Positions 1 to 7,646 of a stretch of 8,468 nucleotides of DNA are shown here, piece by piece. The notes under the pieces are model-generated. The model saw only the letters and a list, made by a program, of their open reading frames with translations, had not been told where the DNA came from and searched no databases. The position numbers and the translations under genes were made by a program. The DNA lies in contig DPCJ01000191.1 of assembly GCA_003516705.1 (NCBI GenBank), forward strand, positions 1 to 8,468. The letters are read 5' to 3'. Within the stretch, counting starts at the first letter, position 1; each line of letters opens with the position of its first letter. The stretch is from Prolixibacteraceae bacterium (lineage in GTDB: Bacteria > Bacteroidota > Bacteroidia > Bacteroidales > Prolixibacteraceae).

Positions 1-320
1 TGTACCCAAACAAAAACGAAGAATTAAAGCCGGGAAGGTTTGCAAAAGTGGAAGCGCTCTTGTCTCAGATTGACAATACTATATCAATCCCGACTGAGGC
101 AATAATTCCGGAAATGGATGGCGAAAAAGTCTTTATTTATAAAAATGGTAAAGCACAACAAGTGCGAGTAACCACAGGTTTACGTACTTCAGACCACATT
201 CAGATAAAGGAAGGATTACAATTTGGCGACACACTGCTGACCACAGCAATGCTACAGTTACGACACCTGCTTCCTGTTAAACTCGACACTCTGGTTACCA
301 ATCAAAAACCGGTAAATTAA
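1..320 (+). CDS. RND efflux periplasmic adaptor (membrane fusion protein), C-terminal part
   Basis: This is the 3' end of a gene that begins left of the window. The frame is open from base 3, giving 105 visible residues before the TAA. They match the C-terminal half of an HlyD/AcrA-type adaptor: an 'LKPG.FA.V' turn at visible residues 8-15, an 'IPTEAI' strand near residue 30, a 'VFIYKNGKAQQVRVTTG' strand pair, and 'IKEGLQFGDTLL' near the end. In this family these segments form the last beta-barrel strands and the membrane-proximal domain, which docks on the RND transporter. The protein would sit in the periplasm, normally lipid- or helix-anchored, and bridge transporter and outer-membrane channel. 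The RND gene starts 5 bp after the stop, so the two are surely co-transcribed. The GTG at 48 is internal, because family-typical sequence continues upstream of it. Substrate cannot be inferred. Confidence 0.9.
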   Translation, partial: YPNKNEELKPGRFAKVEALLSQIDNTISIPTEAIIPEMDGEKVFIYKNGKAQQVRVTTGLRTSDHIQIKEGLQFGDTLLTTAMLQLRHLLPVKLDTLVTNQKPVN

Positions 321-325
321 GCATT

Positions 326-3300
326 ATGAGTCTTTCTTCTGTCAGTATAGAACGTCCGGTACTTGCCACGGTTTTTTCACTGGTGATATTAATCTTTGGG
401 GCAATCGGGGTAACCTATTTAGGAATCAGAGAGTTCCCCAGCGTTGATCCACCTATAATTTCGGTGAGTACATCGTACCCGGGTGCAAATTCCGATGTAA
501 TTGAAACACAAATTACCGAGCCATTGGAGCAATCAATCAATGGTATTCCCGGCATCCGCACTTTAACAAGCCGAAGCAGCCAGGGCCGAAGTGAAGTTAC
601 AGTAGAATTTGAACTTACCGTTGATTTGGAAACAGCGGCCAACGATGTACGCGATAAAGTATCGCAGGCACAACGTTTTTTGCCGCGCGACTGCGACCCG
701 CCAACAGTTTCGAAAATGGATGCCGATGCCAATCCAATCATGTTTATTGCAGTAAAAAGTCCGAAACGATCGTTGCTCGAACTTTCAGAAATTGCCGAAT
801 TAACTTTTAAAGAACAGCTTCAGACTGTTTCGGGGGTAAGTGCAATATCCATCTGGGGTGAAAAAAGATATGCCATGAGAATCTGGCTCGACCCGGCAAA
901 ACTTGCCGGTTACCAAATGACACCGCTTGATGTACGAAACGCAATTACGCGCGAGAATGTTGAATTACCTGCCGGTAGCATTGAAGGCTCGTCAACCGAA
1001 CTTACCATTCGCGCACTTGGGTTGATGAAAACTCCGGAGGAATTTAACAGCCTTATTTTAAGACAATCAGGTGATCAGCTGATAAGGGTTCGCGACATTG
1101 GCCGTGCTGAACTCGGACCCGAAGATTTGCGTGGAATTATGAAAATGAACGGGATACCCATGGTGGGAACAGTAATTACACCCCAGCCGGGAGCTAACCA
1201 TATTGAAATTGTTGATGAAGTTTATGAGCGGCTTGAATATATTAAAAAAGATCTCCCTGATGATGTTGGAATTGAAATCGGATTTGACAACACTGAGTAT
1301 ATCCGTACGTCAATCAAAGAAGTTCTGCAAACCATTTATCTGGCATTCTTCCTTGTAGTGATTATCATTTTTATTTTCCTGCGCGACTGGAGGACAACAT
1401 TGATTCCAATCCTTGTAATTCCGGTTTCGCTGATTGGTTCGTTCTTTATTATGTACGTTGCAGGGTTCACCATCAATGTGCTCACACTACTTGCCATTGT
1501 TTTATCAATCGGTCTCGTGGTCGACGATGCTATTGTGATGATGGAAAACATTTATGTAAAAATTGAACAGGGAATGACACCTCTCGAAGCCGGGAAAAAA
1601 GGCGCCAACGAGATTTTCTTCGCCATTATTGCCACCACTATCACGTTGATTGCAGTTTTCTTCCCCATTGTTTTCCTTGAAGGGATGACAGGGCGGCTTT
1701 TCCGCGAATTCAGTATTGTTATTGCAGGCTCGGTGGCAATTTCGTCGTTTGTGGCGTTAACCTTAACCCCGATGCTCTCAACAAAAATTCTCAAATCGCA
1801 CCACCACAGAAGCAAGGCTTATGATTTTACTGAAAGGTTCTTTGTTTGGATGAATGATAGTTACAGAAGTTCGCTGGAAACTTTTCTGAAACGAAAATAT
1901 TTTTCGCTGATTGTAATAGCTGTTTCTATAGTGCTGATGGTTATTTTATGGAAGGTAATCCCTGCTGAGATGGCTCCGCTGGAAGACCGTTCACAGCTGA
2001 ATATCAGAACCACCACACCCGAAGGTTCGACCTATGAATTTAACCTGGGATACAACGAAACAATTACAAAAATGGTGGAACAAAAAGTTCCGGAAAGAGA
2101 TAAACTCACGTCGATGGTAAGAGGAAGCATGTCGTTTGTTCGTGTTGTACTCGTCGGACCCGATGAAAGAGACCGCACTCAGCAGGAAATTGCAAACCAG
2201 CTTACCGCTGAGTTACGAAAGATGACTAAAGCAAGAGCGATGGTTATTCAGCAATCGACATTTGGCGGACGACGTGCCGGACAACCGATTCAATATGTAT
2301 TACAAGCGCCCAATATTGAGAAACTGCGCGATATTCTGCCCGCGTTTATGGCTGAAGTTCAGGATAACCCCGTTTTCTCTATGCCCGACGTTGATCTTAA
2401 ATTTACCAAACCCGAGCTTCAGATTGTAATAAACCGTGACAAAGCAAATCTTTTGGGAGTTTCGACCCAGAACATCGGGCAAACACTGCAACTTGCATTG
2501 AGCGGACAACGTTTTGGCTATTTCATTATGAACGGGAAACAATACCAGATTTTAGGAGAAATGGCCCGCGGTGACAGAAACAAACCTCTCGATTTGAAAT
2601 CGCTGTATGTAAGAAACAATACGGGGCAAATGGTTCAGCTCGATAATTTTGTTGAGCTTGAAGAAGCGACAGCACCTCCACAGTTATACCGGTACAACCG
2701 CTTTGTGGCTGCAACTGTTTCAGCAGGGCTTGCTGAAGGCAGAACTATCAGTGAGGGGCTTGAAGAAATGGATAAAATTGCGGCAAAAGTGTTAGACGAT
2801 TCTTTCAGAACAGCGCTTGCCGGCGACTCCAAAGACTTTATGGAAAGTTCATCGAGTTTAATGTTTGCATTCCTGCTCGCCATTGTTTTAATATTCCTGG
2901 TACTATCCGCTCAGTTCGAAAGCTTTAAAGATCCGATAATTGTGATGATGACTGTGCCAATGGCATTAGTAGGAGCGCTTTTATTTATGTGGTATTTCGG
3001 AATCACCATGAATATTTTCAGCCAGATTGGAATTATTATGCTTATCGGACTTGTGTCGAAAAACGGGATTTTGATTGTTGAATTTGCCAACCAGCGCAAA
3101 GAAGCCGGCATGAATAAATTTGACGCAATCAGTTATGCATCAGCAGCCCGTTTACGCCCCATTCTAATGACCAGTTTATCAACCATTCTGGGAATTCTAC
3201 CGCTGGCTATAGGGTTGGGGGAGGGAGCTCAAAGCCGTGTTGCCATGGGTATCGCAGTGGTTGGTGGTCTTACCATTTCAACCTTTCTGACATTGTATGT

Positions 3301-3394
3301 AGTTCCATCAATTTATCTTTTCATTTCGAGTGAAACAAAAATTCAAAAAAATGAACCTGTTCAGTCTGAAAAAATTGAAATACCAGAAGTTTAA
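326..3394 (+). CDS. RND-family (HAE-1/AcrB-like) inner-membrane efflux transporter
   Basis: A complete 1022-residue protein, close to the usual length of about 1030-1050 for AcrB/MexB/MdtB-type drug-proton antiporters. It begins with the family N-terminus 'SIERPVLATVFSLVI' (TM1, about 12-32). A large periplasmic porter loop follows, then TM2 near 337-353, with the second half starting at TM7 (about 526-546) and TM8 near 845-865. The proton-relay residues are all present: adjacent D400 and D401 in 'GLVVDDAIV' (TM4), K912 in 'LVSKNGILIVEF' (TM10), and R942 and T949 in 'ARLRPILMT' (TM11). They correspond to AcrB D407/D408, K940, R971 and T978. By family knowledge it works as a trimer taking substrates from periplasm or outer leaflet and passing them to the outer-membrane channel. 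The ATG lies 5 bp after the adaptor stop, with no obvious Shine-Dalgarno, as usual in Bacteroidota. The 3' end overlaps the next gene by 44 bp. Transporter class is secure; substrate (drug, detergent, lipid or metabolite) is unknown. Confidence 0.96.
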   Translation: MSLSSVSIERPVLATVFSLVILIFGAIGVTYLGIREFPSVDPPIISVSTSYPGANSDVIETQITEPLEQSINGIPGIRTLTSRSSQGRSEVTVEFELTVDLETAANDVRDKVSQAQRFLPRDCDPPTVSKMDADANPIMFIAVKSPKRSLLELSEIAELTFKEQLQTVSGVSAISIWGEKRYAMRIWLDPAKLAGYQMTPLDVRNAITRENVELPAGSIEGSSTELTIRALGLMKTPEEFNSLILRQSGDQLIRVRDIGRAELGPEDLRGIMKMNGIPMVGTVITPQPGANHIEIVDEVYERLEYIKKDLPDDVGIEIGFDNTEYIRTSIKEVLQTIYLAFFLVVIIIFIFLRDWRTTLIPILVIPVSLIGSFFIMYVAGFTINVLTLLAIVLSIGLVVDDAIVMMENIYVKIEQGMTPLEAGKKGANEIFFAIIATTITLIAVFFPIVFLEGMTGRLFREFSIVIAGSVAISSFVALTLTPMLSTKILKSHHHRSKAYDFTERFFVWMNDSYRSSLETFLKRKYFSLIVIAVSIVLMVILWKVIPAEMAPLEDRSQLNIRTTTPEGSTYEFNLGYNETITKMVEQKVPERDKLTSMVRGSMSFVRVVLVGPDERDRTQQEIANQLTAELRKMTKARAMVIQQSTFGGRRAGQPIQYVLQAPNIEKLRDILPAFMAEVQDNPVFSMPDVDLKFTKPELQIVINRDKANLLGVSTQNIGQTLQLALSGQRFGYFIMNGKQYQILGEMARGDRNKPLDLKSLYVRNNTGQMVQLDNFVELEEATAPPQLYRYNRFVAATVSAGLAEGRTISEGLEEMDKIAAKVLDDSFRTALAGDSKDFMESSSSLMFAFLLAIVLIFLVLSAQFESFKDPIIVMMTVPMALVGALLFMWYFGITMNIFSQIGIIMLIGLVSKNGILIVEFANQRKEAGMNKFDAISYASAARLRPILMTSLSTILGILPLAIGLGEGAQSRVAMGIAVVGGLTISTFLTLYVVPSIYLFISSETKIQKNEPVQSEKIEIPEV

Positions 3395-4709
3395 AATAAC
3401 CGGCTTCACGCTAATTTTACTGGCAGGCTTCAGCCAGTTGGGCCGGTCGCAGGAAGTGTATGATTTAAGCCGATGTGTGATTACCGGACTTGAAAACAAC
3501 TTTTCTTTGAAAATCGCCAAAACGCAGGAGCAAATTTCGGATAACAATTACACGTTGGGAAATGCGGGTTACCTGCCAACCATTACCACCACCAACCGTT
3601 TTGGTGGTACAATGAACAATACGCACCAAACCCTGAGCGATGACAGCAAAACTTCAACCGGATCGCTTCATAACAACTCGGGGTCGGCCAACGTAAACCT
3701 TGACCTTACACTTTTCAAAGGATTTCAGGTACAGACCACCTATCAGAAATTAAATGAGTTGAAAGCGATAGGAGACCTGAATACCTTGATGAACATGGAA
3801 AATGTGGTTTCAAAAATTATTGCTGAATATTACCTCTTTATTCAACAACTCAATCTTTCCAAGAACCTCGCTTATGCCGTTGAACTTTCGCGCGAAAGGG
3901 TTCGGATTGACGAACAGCGATATTTACTGGGGTCGTCATCAAAGTTAGAATTACTACAGTCGATGGTGTACCTGAATGCCGACAGTTCGCAATATGCTAA
4001 ACAAACCGAAATACTGCTGGCTTCACAAGTGAGACTCAAAAAACTGATGGCACTCGAAAATCTTGAGGAAAATATTACACTTCAGGATTCGGTCATTCAA
4101 ATTGACACTACACTTATTTACAATGACCTACTCAGACTTACACTGGAGCAAAACACAGGTTTATTGTTAGCAGCCAAAGACCAGAACATTTCTGAACTCG
4201 ATTATAAGATTATTACCGGACGTGCTTATCCTTATTTAAACTTATCATCAGGATACACCTATTCTTTTAATCGATATGAAGCAGGAAATTTTAAAAACCA
4301 GCAGGTAAACGGAATGAACTATGGATTAACCTTGGGGATGGATTTGTATGATGGATATGAAAGAAAACGTGAGAAACAGAACGCCAGAGTTGCTATCGAA
4401 ACACAGAAACTGCAATTTCAGGAAATTGAACAAGAAGTAAAAGCCGACCTGATAACCATTTATTATGCCTACGAAAACAACCTCCGTTTATTAAAACTGG
4501 AAGAACAAAATCTTGAGGTTGCAAGGGAAAATCTGGGTATTGCACTTGAACGCTACAAACTGGGAAACCTTTCAGGACTTGATCTGCGCGAAGTACAGAA
4601 AAGTTTGCTTGATGCCGAAGAAAGGTTAATCTCTGTACAGTACCTGACTAAATTAGCCGAAATTTCGTTGCTTCAGATCTCAGGTCAGATTATGAATAGT
4701 GTGAATTAA
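3351..4709 (+). CDS. TolC-family outer-membrane efflux protein
   Basis: 452 residues from the chosen ATG. This start gives a clean signal peptide: a lysine-rich n-region (residues 1-15), a hydrophobic core 'ITGFTLILLAGF', and a likely cut after 'GRSQ' (about residue 34). There is no lipobox cysteine, so it is probably not a lipoprotein. The mature part has the two-fold repeat of long helices and short strands typical of the outer-membrane efflux protein family. Examples are 'EVYDLSRCVITGLENNFSLKIAK' at the N-terminus, 'GNAGYLPTITTTNRFGG' in the first half, and 'AYPYLNLSSGYTYSFN' with 'GLTLGMDLYDGYERKREKQNA' in the second. Near the end, 'ALERYKLGNLSGLDLREVQKSLLDAE' is a family hallmark. By homology it trimerises into a channel through the outer membrane and a periplasmic tunnel. 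The first 44 bp overlap the transporter gene, which suggests translational coupling. An in-frame GTG at 3330 would only lengthen the n-region, so I prefer the ATG. Confidence 0.93.
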   Translation: MNLFSLKKLKYQKFKITGFTLILLAGFSQLGRSQEVYDLSRCVITGLENNFSLKIAKTQEQISDNNYTLGNAGYLPTITTTNRFGGTMNNTHQTLSDDSKTSTGSLHNNSGSANVNLDLTLFKGFQVQTTYQKLNELKAIGDLNTLMNMENVVSKIIAEYYLFIQQLNLSKNLAYAVELSRERVRIDEQRYLLGSSSKLELLQSMVYLNADSSQYAKQTEILLASQVRLKKLMALENLEENITLQDSVIQIDTTLIYNDLLRLTLEQNTGLLLAAKDQNISELDYKIITGRAYPYLNLSSGYTYSFNRYEAGNFKNQQVNGMNYGLTLGMDLYDGYERKREKQNARVAIETQKLQFQEIEQEVKADLITIYYAYENNLRLLKLEEQNLEVARENLGIALERYKLGNLSGLDLREVQKSLLDAEERLISVQYLTKLAEISLLQISGQIMNSVN

Positions 4710-4954
4710 ACAACAGTAACAGGTATTTTTTAACTGCGTTCACAAACCAAGGCAGAATCTGCTAAAACCGTACATTTATAATTTAACTCTAATCCTGAAT
4801 CCAATCATTTATCTTCTTTTGCAGGAAAGATTACAGATGAATGTTTGTGTTTTATTGTTACTTCGAAATAATACTGCGTAAAACACGCCGACCTTTTTAC
4901 AAACAACAAAAATCATTAAACCCACCCGGTAGCATAAATAAATTTACTGCAAGC

Positions 4955-4976
4955 CGTAAAGTTCGGGAACTTTACG
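4955..4976. repeat. Perfect 9-bp inverted repeat with 4-nt loop
   Basis: CGTAAAGTT, loop CGGG, then AACTTTACG. The pairing extends to 10 bp if the loop closes to 2 nt. It lies about 165 bp before the ATPase start and 245 bp after the outer-membrane factor stop. No T-run follows on either strand, which argues against a rho-independent terminator. It could be a dimeric regulator's operator, a hairpin protecting an mRNA end, or chance. The symmetry is directly seen; any function is inference. Confidence 0.5.
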
Positions 4977-5055
4977 CTGTAACCCCACATGACACTAAAA
5001 AAACAATAACCCCAAATAGCACACTCAGTTGAAAAATTTCACTCTTAAAAAAATA

Positions 5056-5087
5056 ATTGGATTGAAGCATAATAATTACTATTTTTA
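5056..5087 (+). promoter_or_regulatory. Candidate Bacteroidota-type sigma-A promoter for the tssH-tssB-tssC operon
   Basis: An ATTG at 5056-5059 (compare the -33 TTTG/TTG element) is followed after 20 bp by TATTTTTA at 5080-5087. The latter matches the -7 element TAnnTTTG at all but the last base. Transcription would begin near 5094 and leave a leader of about 50 nt before the ATG at 5143. This is a fair match in A+T-rich DNA, where chance matches are common, so confidence is modest. Support comes from position: the only long non-coding gap upstream of the type VI genes. Confidence 0.35.
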
Positions 5088-5142
5088 AACAGAGTGATTT
5101 CGTGCATTTCGTCTTTTCAGATTAACTCTAAAATGGTTAGCT

Positions 5143-7599
5143 ATGAATTTTAATGACGACCTGAAACAAGCAATTAATATTTCTCAGGCGCTGGCAAAAG
5201 AAAACTCAAATGCTGAATTTTCGCCGGCTCATCTTTTAAAGGCACTTCTGCACAAAGAAGTTGGCCTTATTCCTTTATTACTATCACTTGAGCAGGATAT
5301 CTATTATCTTGAGGAATGGGCCGACGTTCGTATCGAAAATTGCCCGAAAACATCAAAAATCCCTGACAGTCCGGCTGGCGATGCAAATGTGAAAGCGGTA
5401 TTCAGGGAAGCTGAAAATATCAGGCTAAAATTATCGAAAGACCAAACCGAACCGGTTTGCGTACTTGCTGCACTTTGTACTCCGGGTGTGGGGTTTAATT
5501 ACGAGCAGCTCAAAACATTTACTTTATCACAAAAGCAAATTCTCGATTCTTTTCTTGAAAGCAGCGAGTTACAAAAAGTTATTGGAGTTGCCGATGAAAA
5601 TAGTAAAGTAAAACCTCAGAACACATCTACAAACGCGATACTTAAATATTGTATCGACAAAACAGAACATGCTACTCAGGGGAAACTGGACCCCGTGGTC
5701 GGGAGAGTAAACGAAATAAGAGAAATCACTGAAATTTTAGGCCGTAGGTACAAATCCAACGTTTTAATTTTAGGCGACCCCGGCGTGGGAAAAACCGCCT
5801 TGGTAAATGGATTTACGCAAAACATAGTTTTGGGAAAAGTACCCGAAAGTTTGAAGGAAGCTTTGATTTTTGAACTTGATTATGGCGCATTAATTGCCGG
5901 AGCAGCCTACAAAGGCGAAATTGAAGACAGGTTAAAAAATATAATTGCAGAAATTCAGAAGTTTAAAAAAGCAATCCTTTTCATCGACGATTTACATATG
6001 TTTCTCGATAAACAGGGAGGCTCACCCGGTGCGGCAAATCTGCTTAAACCTGAACTTTCGCGAGGGAACCTAACCATTATCGGAACCACCTCAATTGACA
6101 ATTACACCAAATTTATTGAAACAGACGAAGCTTTTAACCGACAGTTTGAACTTGTTAAAATTGAAGAACCCGATATTATTGCAGCAAAAAAAATGCTGTT
6201 GCAGGTTATTCCATCCTACGAAACACACTACAACCTGAAAGCCGGAGAAGAGGTTATTGAAGAAGCAATCCGACTCTCAAAACGATTTCTCAAAGAACGC
6301 TCTCTGCCTGACTCTGCCATCGACCTGATTGACCATGCATTCTCGGGAGTACGGCTGATGGCTGATGTTTCGCAACAAAAAATATTGGAACTTAAAAGTG
6401 AGCTTGAAATATTTAGCGAGAACAAAGAATCCAAAACCAATGAACTGGAATCTTTTTTTGCTGATCTGAAGAACCAGGTTTCACCCATCCTGTTCTCAAA
6501 ACTCGAACTGGAAGAAAACGCAGTGCCGTTAAGCTCTGGCACCGAAATTTATAACCAATGTATTTTGGTACTCGATCAGCTCGAAAAATTAGCCGGCGAA
6601 AAAGTGGAAACCCTTAGTAAATCTGATATTGGGGCCATCGTATCAGGGCGAACAGGAATTCCGCTCGGAAAAATTCAGTCAAAAGAACGGGAGCGGTTGC
6701 TTGGAACAGAAGAATATTTAAAAAGACGGGTAGTTGGACAGGACCACGCATTAAAAAGCATTGCCGAAGCCATCCTCGAATCACGCTCCGGGTTAAATAA
6801 AACAGGACAGCCTATTGGTTCATTTTTCTTTCTTGGGCCAACCGGAACAGGGAAAACAGAGCTGGCAAAGTCACTTTCCGAATTTCTTTTTCAGGACGAA
6901 TCGTTTCTGATAAGATTCGATATGTCGGAGTTTAAAGAAGAACACTCTGCTGCCTTGCTGTATGGAGCTCCTCCCGGTTACGTGGGTTATGAAGAAGGTG
7001 GATTGCTCGTGAACAAAATAAGACAGAAACCCTATTCCGTTGTATTGTTCGACGAAATAGAAAAAGCACACCCTTCTGTATTCGACATTTTCCTGCAAAT
7101 TCTCGATGAGGGAAAACTTCACGACCGCCTCGGAAAAGAAGGCGACTTTTCAAATGCAATAATTTTATTTACGTCAAATATCGGAAGCGATCATATCGTC
7201 AAATCTTTCAGCGAGGATGTGATTCCGAAATCCGATTCGCTAATGGAAATTATGAGTAAATATTTCAGACCCGAGTTTCTGGCACGGCTTACCGAAATAA
7301 TACCGTTTGCCCCGATATCAGAAAAAAATGTTCTCAAAATTTTTGAAATACACCTGAAAAGTTTATACAAATCGCTTGACGACAAAGGAATTAAACTTGA
7401 GATTGACGAAAATGCAAAACAAAAACTGGCACTCTCGGGCTACACCCCAAAATATGGTGCACGCCCCATTGTTGGCGTAATAAGAAATCAAATCAGAAGG
7501 CCACTTTCAAAAATGATTATTGCAGATAAAATTACGAGAGGTTCGCATATCAGACTCGAAATGAACGAAAAAGAAGAAATAATTTGGGATGTTAAATAA
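5143..7599 (+). CDS. tssH: ClpV/TssH-type AAA+ ATPase of a type VI secretion system
   Basis: 818 residues with Clp/Hsp100 class I layout. An N-terminal Clp-N double repeat (about 1-145) carries 'FSPAHLLKALLHKE'. AAA+ module 1 has Walker A GDPGVGKT (211-218), pore loop 'GALIAGAAYKGE' with Y256, and Walker B 'FIDDLH' (D282-D283). A short middle region spans about 409-492. Module 2 has Walker A GPTGTGKT (565-572), pore loop 'GYVGYEEGG' (612-620), Walker B D637-E638, arginine finger R715 and sensor-2 'GAR' (772-774). By family knowledge ClpV binds contracted TssB/TssC sheath in the cytoplasm and extracts TssC to recycle subunits. The assignment over housekeeping ClpB or ClpC rests on TssB and TssC lying directly downstream and on the short middle domain. 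Module 1 is unusual: the Walker B glutamate is Asp283, and the paired arginine fingers of ClpB read R333-Q334. Module 2 is canonical and probably provides most of the power. The ATG at 5143 begins right where Clp-N homology starts. Confidence 0.9.
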   Translation: MNFNDDLKQAINISQALAKENSNAEFSPAHLLKALLHKEVGLIPLLLSLEQDIYYLEEWADVRIENCPKTSKIPDSPAGDANVKAVFREAENIRLKLSKDQTEPVCVLAALCTPGVGFNYEQLKTFTLSQKQILDSFLESSELQKVIGVADENSKVKPQNTSTNAILKYCIDKTEHATQGKLDPVVGRVNEIREITEILGRRYKSNVLILGDPGVGKTALVNGFTQNIVLGKVPESLKEALIFELDYGALIAGAAYKGEIEDRLKNIIAEIQKFKKAILFIDDLHMFLDKQGGSPGAANLLKPELSRGNLTIIGTTSIDNYTKFIETDEAFNRQFELVKIEEPDIIAAKKMLLQVIPSYETHYNLKAGEEVIEEAIRLSKRFLKERSLPDSAIDLIDHAFSGVRLMADVSQQKILELKSELEIFSENKESKTNELESFFADLKNQVSPILFSKLELEENAVPLSSGTEIYNQCILVLDQLEKLAGEKVETLSKSDIGAIVSGRTGIPLGKIQSKERERLLGTEEYLKRRVVGQDHALKSIAEAILESRSGLNKTGQPIGSFFFLGPTGTGKTELAKSLSEFLFQDESFLIRFDMSEFKEEHSAALLYGAPPGYVGYEEGGLLVNKIRQKPYSVVLFDEIEKAHPSVFDIFLQILDEGKLHDRLGKEGDFSNAIILFTSNIGSDHIVKSFSEDVIPKSDSLMEIMSKYFRPEFLARLTEIIPFAPISEKNVLKIFEIHLKSLYKSLDDKGIKLEIDENAKQKLALSGYTPKYGARPIVGVIRNQIRRPLSKMIIADKITRGSHIRLEMNEKEEIIWDVK

Positions 7600-7615
7600 A
7601 AATTTCACGAAATTT
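7600..7615. repeat. Perfect 7-bp inverted repeat in the tssH-tssB gap
   Basis: AAATTTC, spacer AC, then GAAATTT, starting on the base right after the tssH stop codon. It could be a small operator or a weak mRNA hairpin, but the 2-nt spacer prevents a full-length hairpin and the A+T content makes chance symmetry likely. The 9-mer AAATTTCAC within it recurs at 5034-5042 upstream of tssH and, inverted, at 7705-7713 inside tssB. Confidence 0.35.
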
Positions 7616-7646
7616 ACAGGTAAGAATAATAACTAAAACTTAAAAT

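Larger units (their letters stand above)
4710..5142. other. Spacer between efflux operon and type VI secretion genes, no gene seen
   Basis: An A+T-rich stretch between two operons. The only sizeable reading frame (4841-5032, 63 codons) is basic, low in complexity, and has no recognisable domain or helpful upstream signal, so I do not call it a gene. No tRNA-like cloverleaf, IS end or CRISPR-like repeat is visible. No classic rho-independent terminator (GC-rich stem followed by T-run) closes the efflux operon. The spacer holds a perfect inverted repeat at 4955-4976, a small palindrome at 4752-4762 and a candidate promoter at 5056-5087. Its likely role is the promoter and 5' leader of the downstream operon. 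Confidence 0.7.

Noticed and set aside
48..320. A separate small gene starting at GTG 48
   Set aside because: The frame continues to the left edge with family-typical adaptor sequence (the LKPG turn), so this is an internal valine codon of the truncated adaptor gene.
3330..3350. GTG at 3330 as the start of the outer-membrane factor
   Set aside because: It would add seven residues to an already long n-region of the signal peptide and lengthen the overlap with the RND gene; the ATG at 3351 suffices.
4752..4762. Palindrome GCAGAATCTGC as a terminator or operator
   Set aside because: The arms are 5 bp with a 1-nt centre and no T-run follows; such short symmetry is expected by chance.
4955..4976. 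Rho-independent terminator for the efflux operon
   Set aside because: The stem is only partly GC-rich, lies about 245 bp after the stop codon, and is not followed by a T-run on either strand.
4841..5032. 63-codon frame in the intergenic region as a small protein gene
   Set aside because: Biased basic composition, no domain or signal peptide, no start signal of note, and it runs straight through the inverted repeat at 4955-4976. It looks like chance opening in a non-coding spacer.
6228..6542. Minus-strand reading frame opposite the ATPase middle region, and similar antisense frames opposite the RND and tssB genes
   Set aside because: They are serine-, isoleucine- or lysine-rich mirror frames of well-supported plus-strand genes, with no recognisable domains.
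5143..7599. Housekeeping ClpB disaggregase
   Set aside because: The layout is Hsp100, but the middle domain is short, module 1 is divergent, and sheath genes tssB and tssC follow directly. ClpV/TssH fits better, though family phylogeny was not run.
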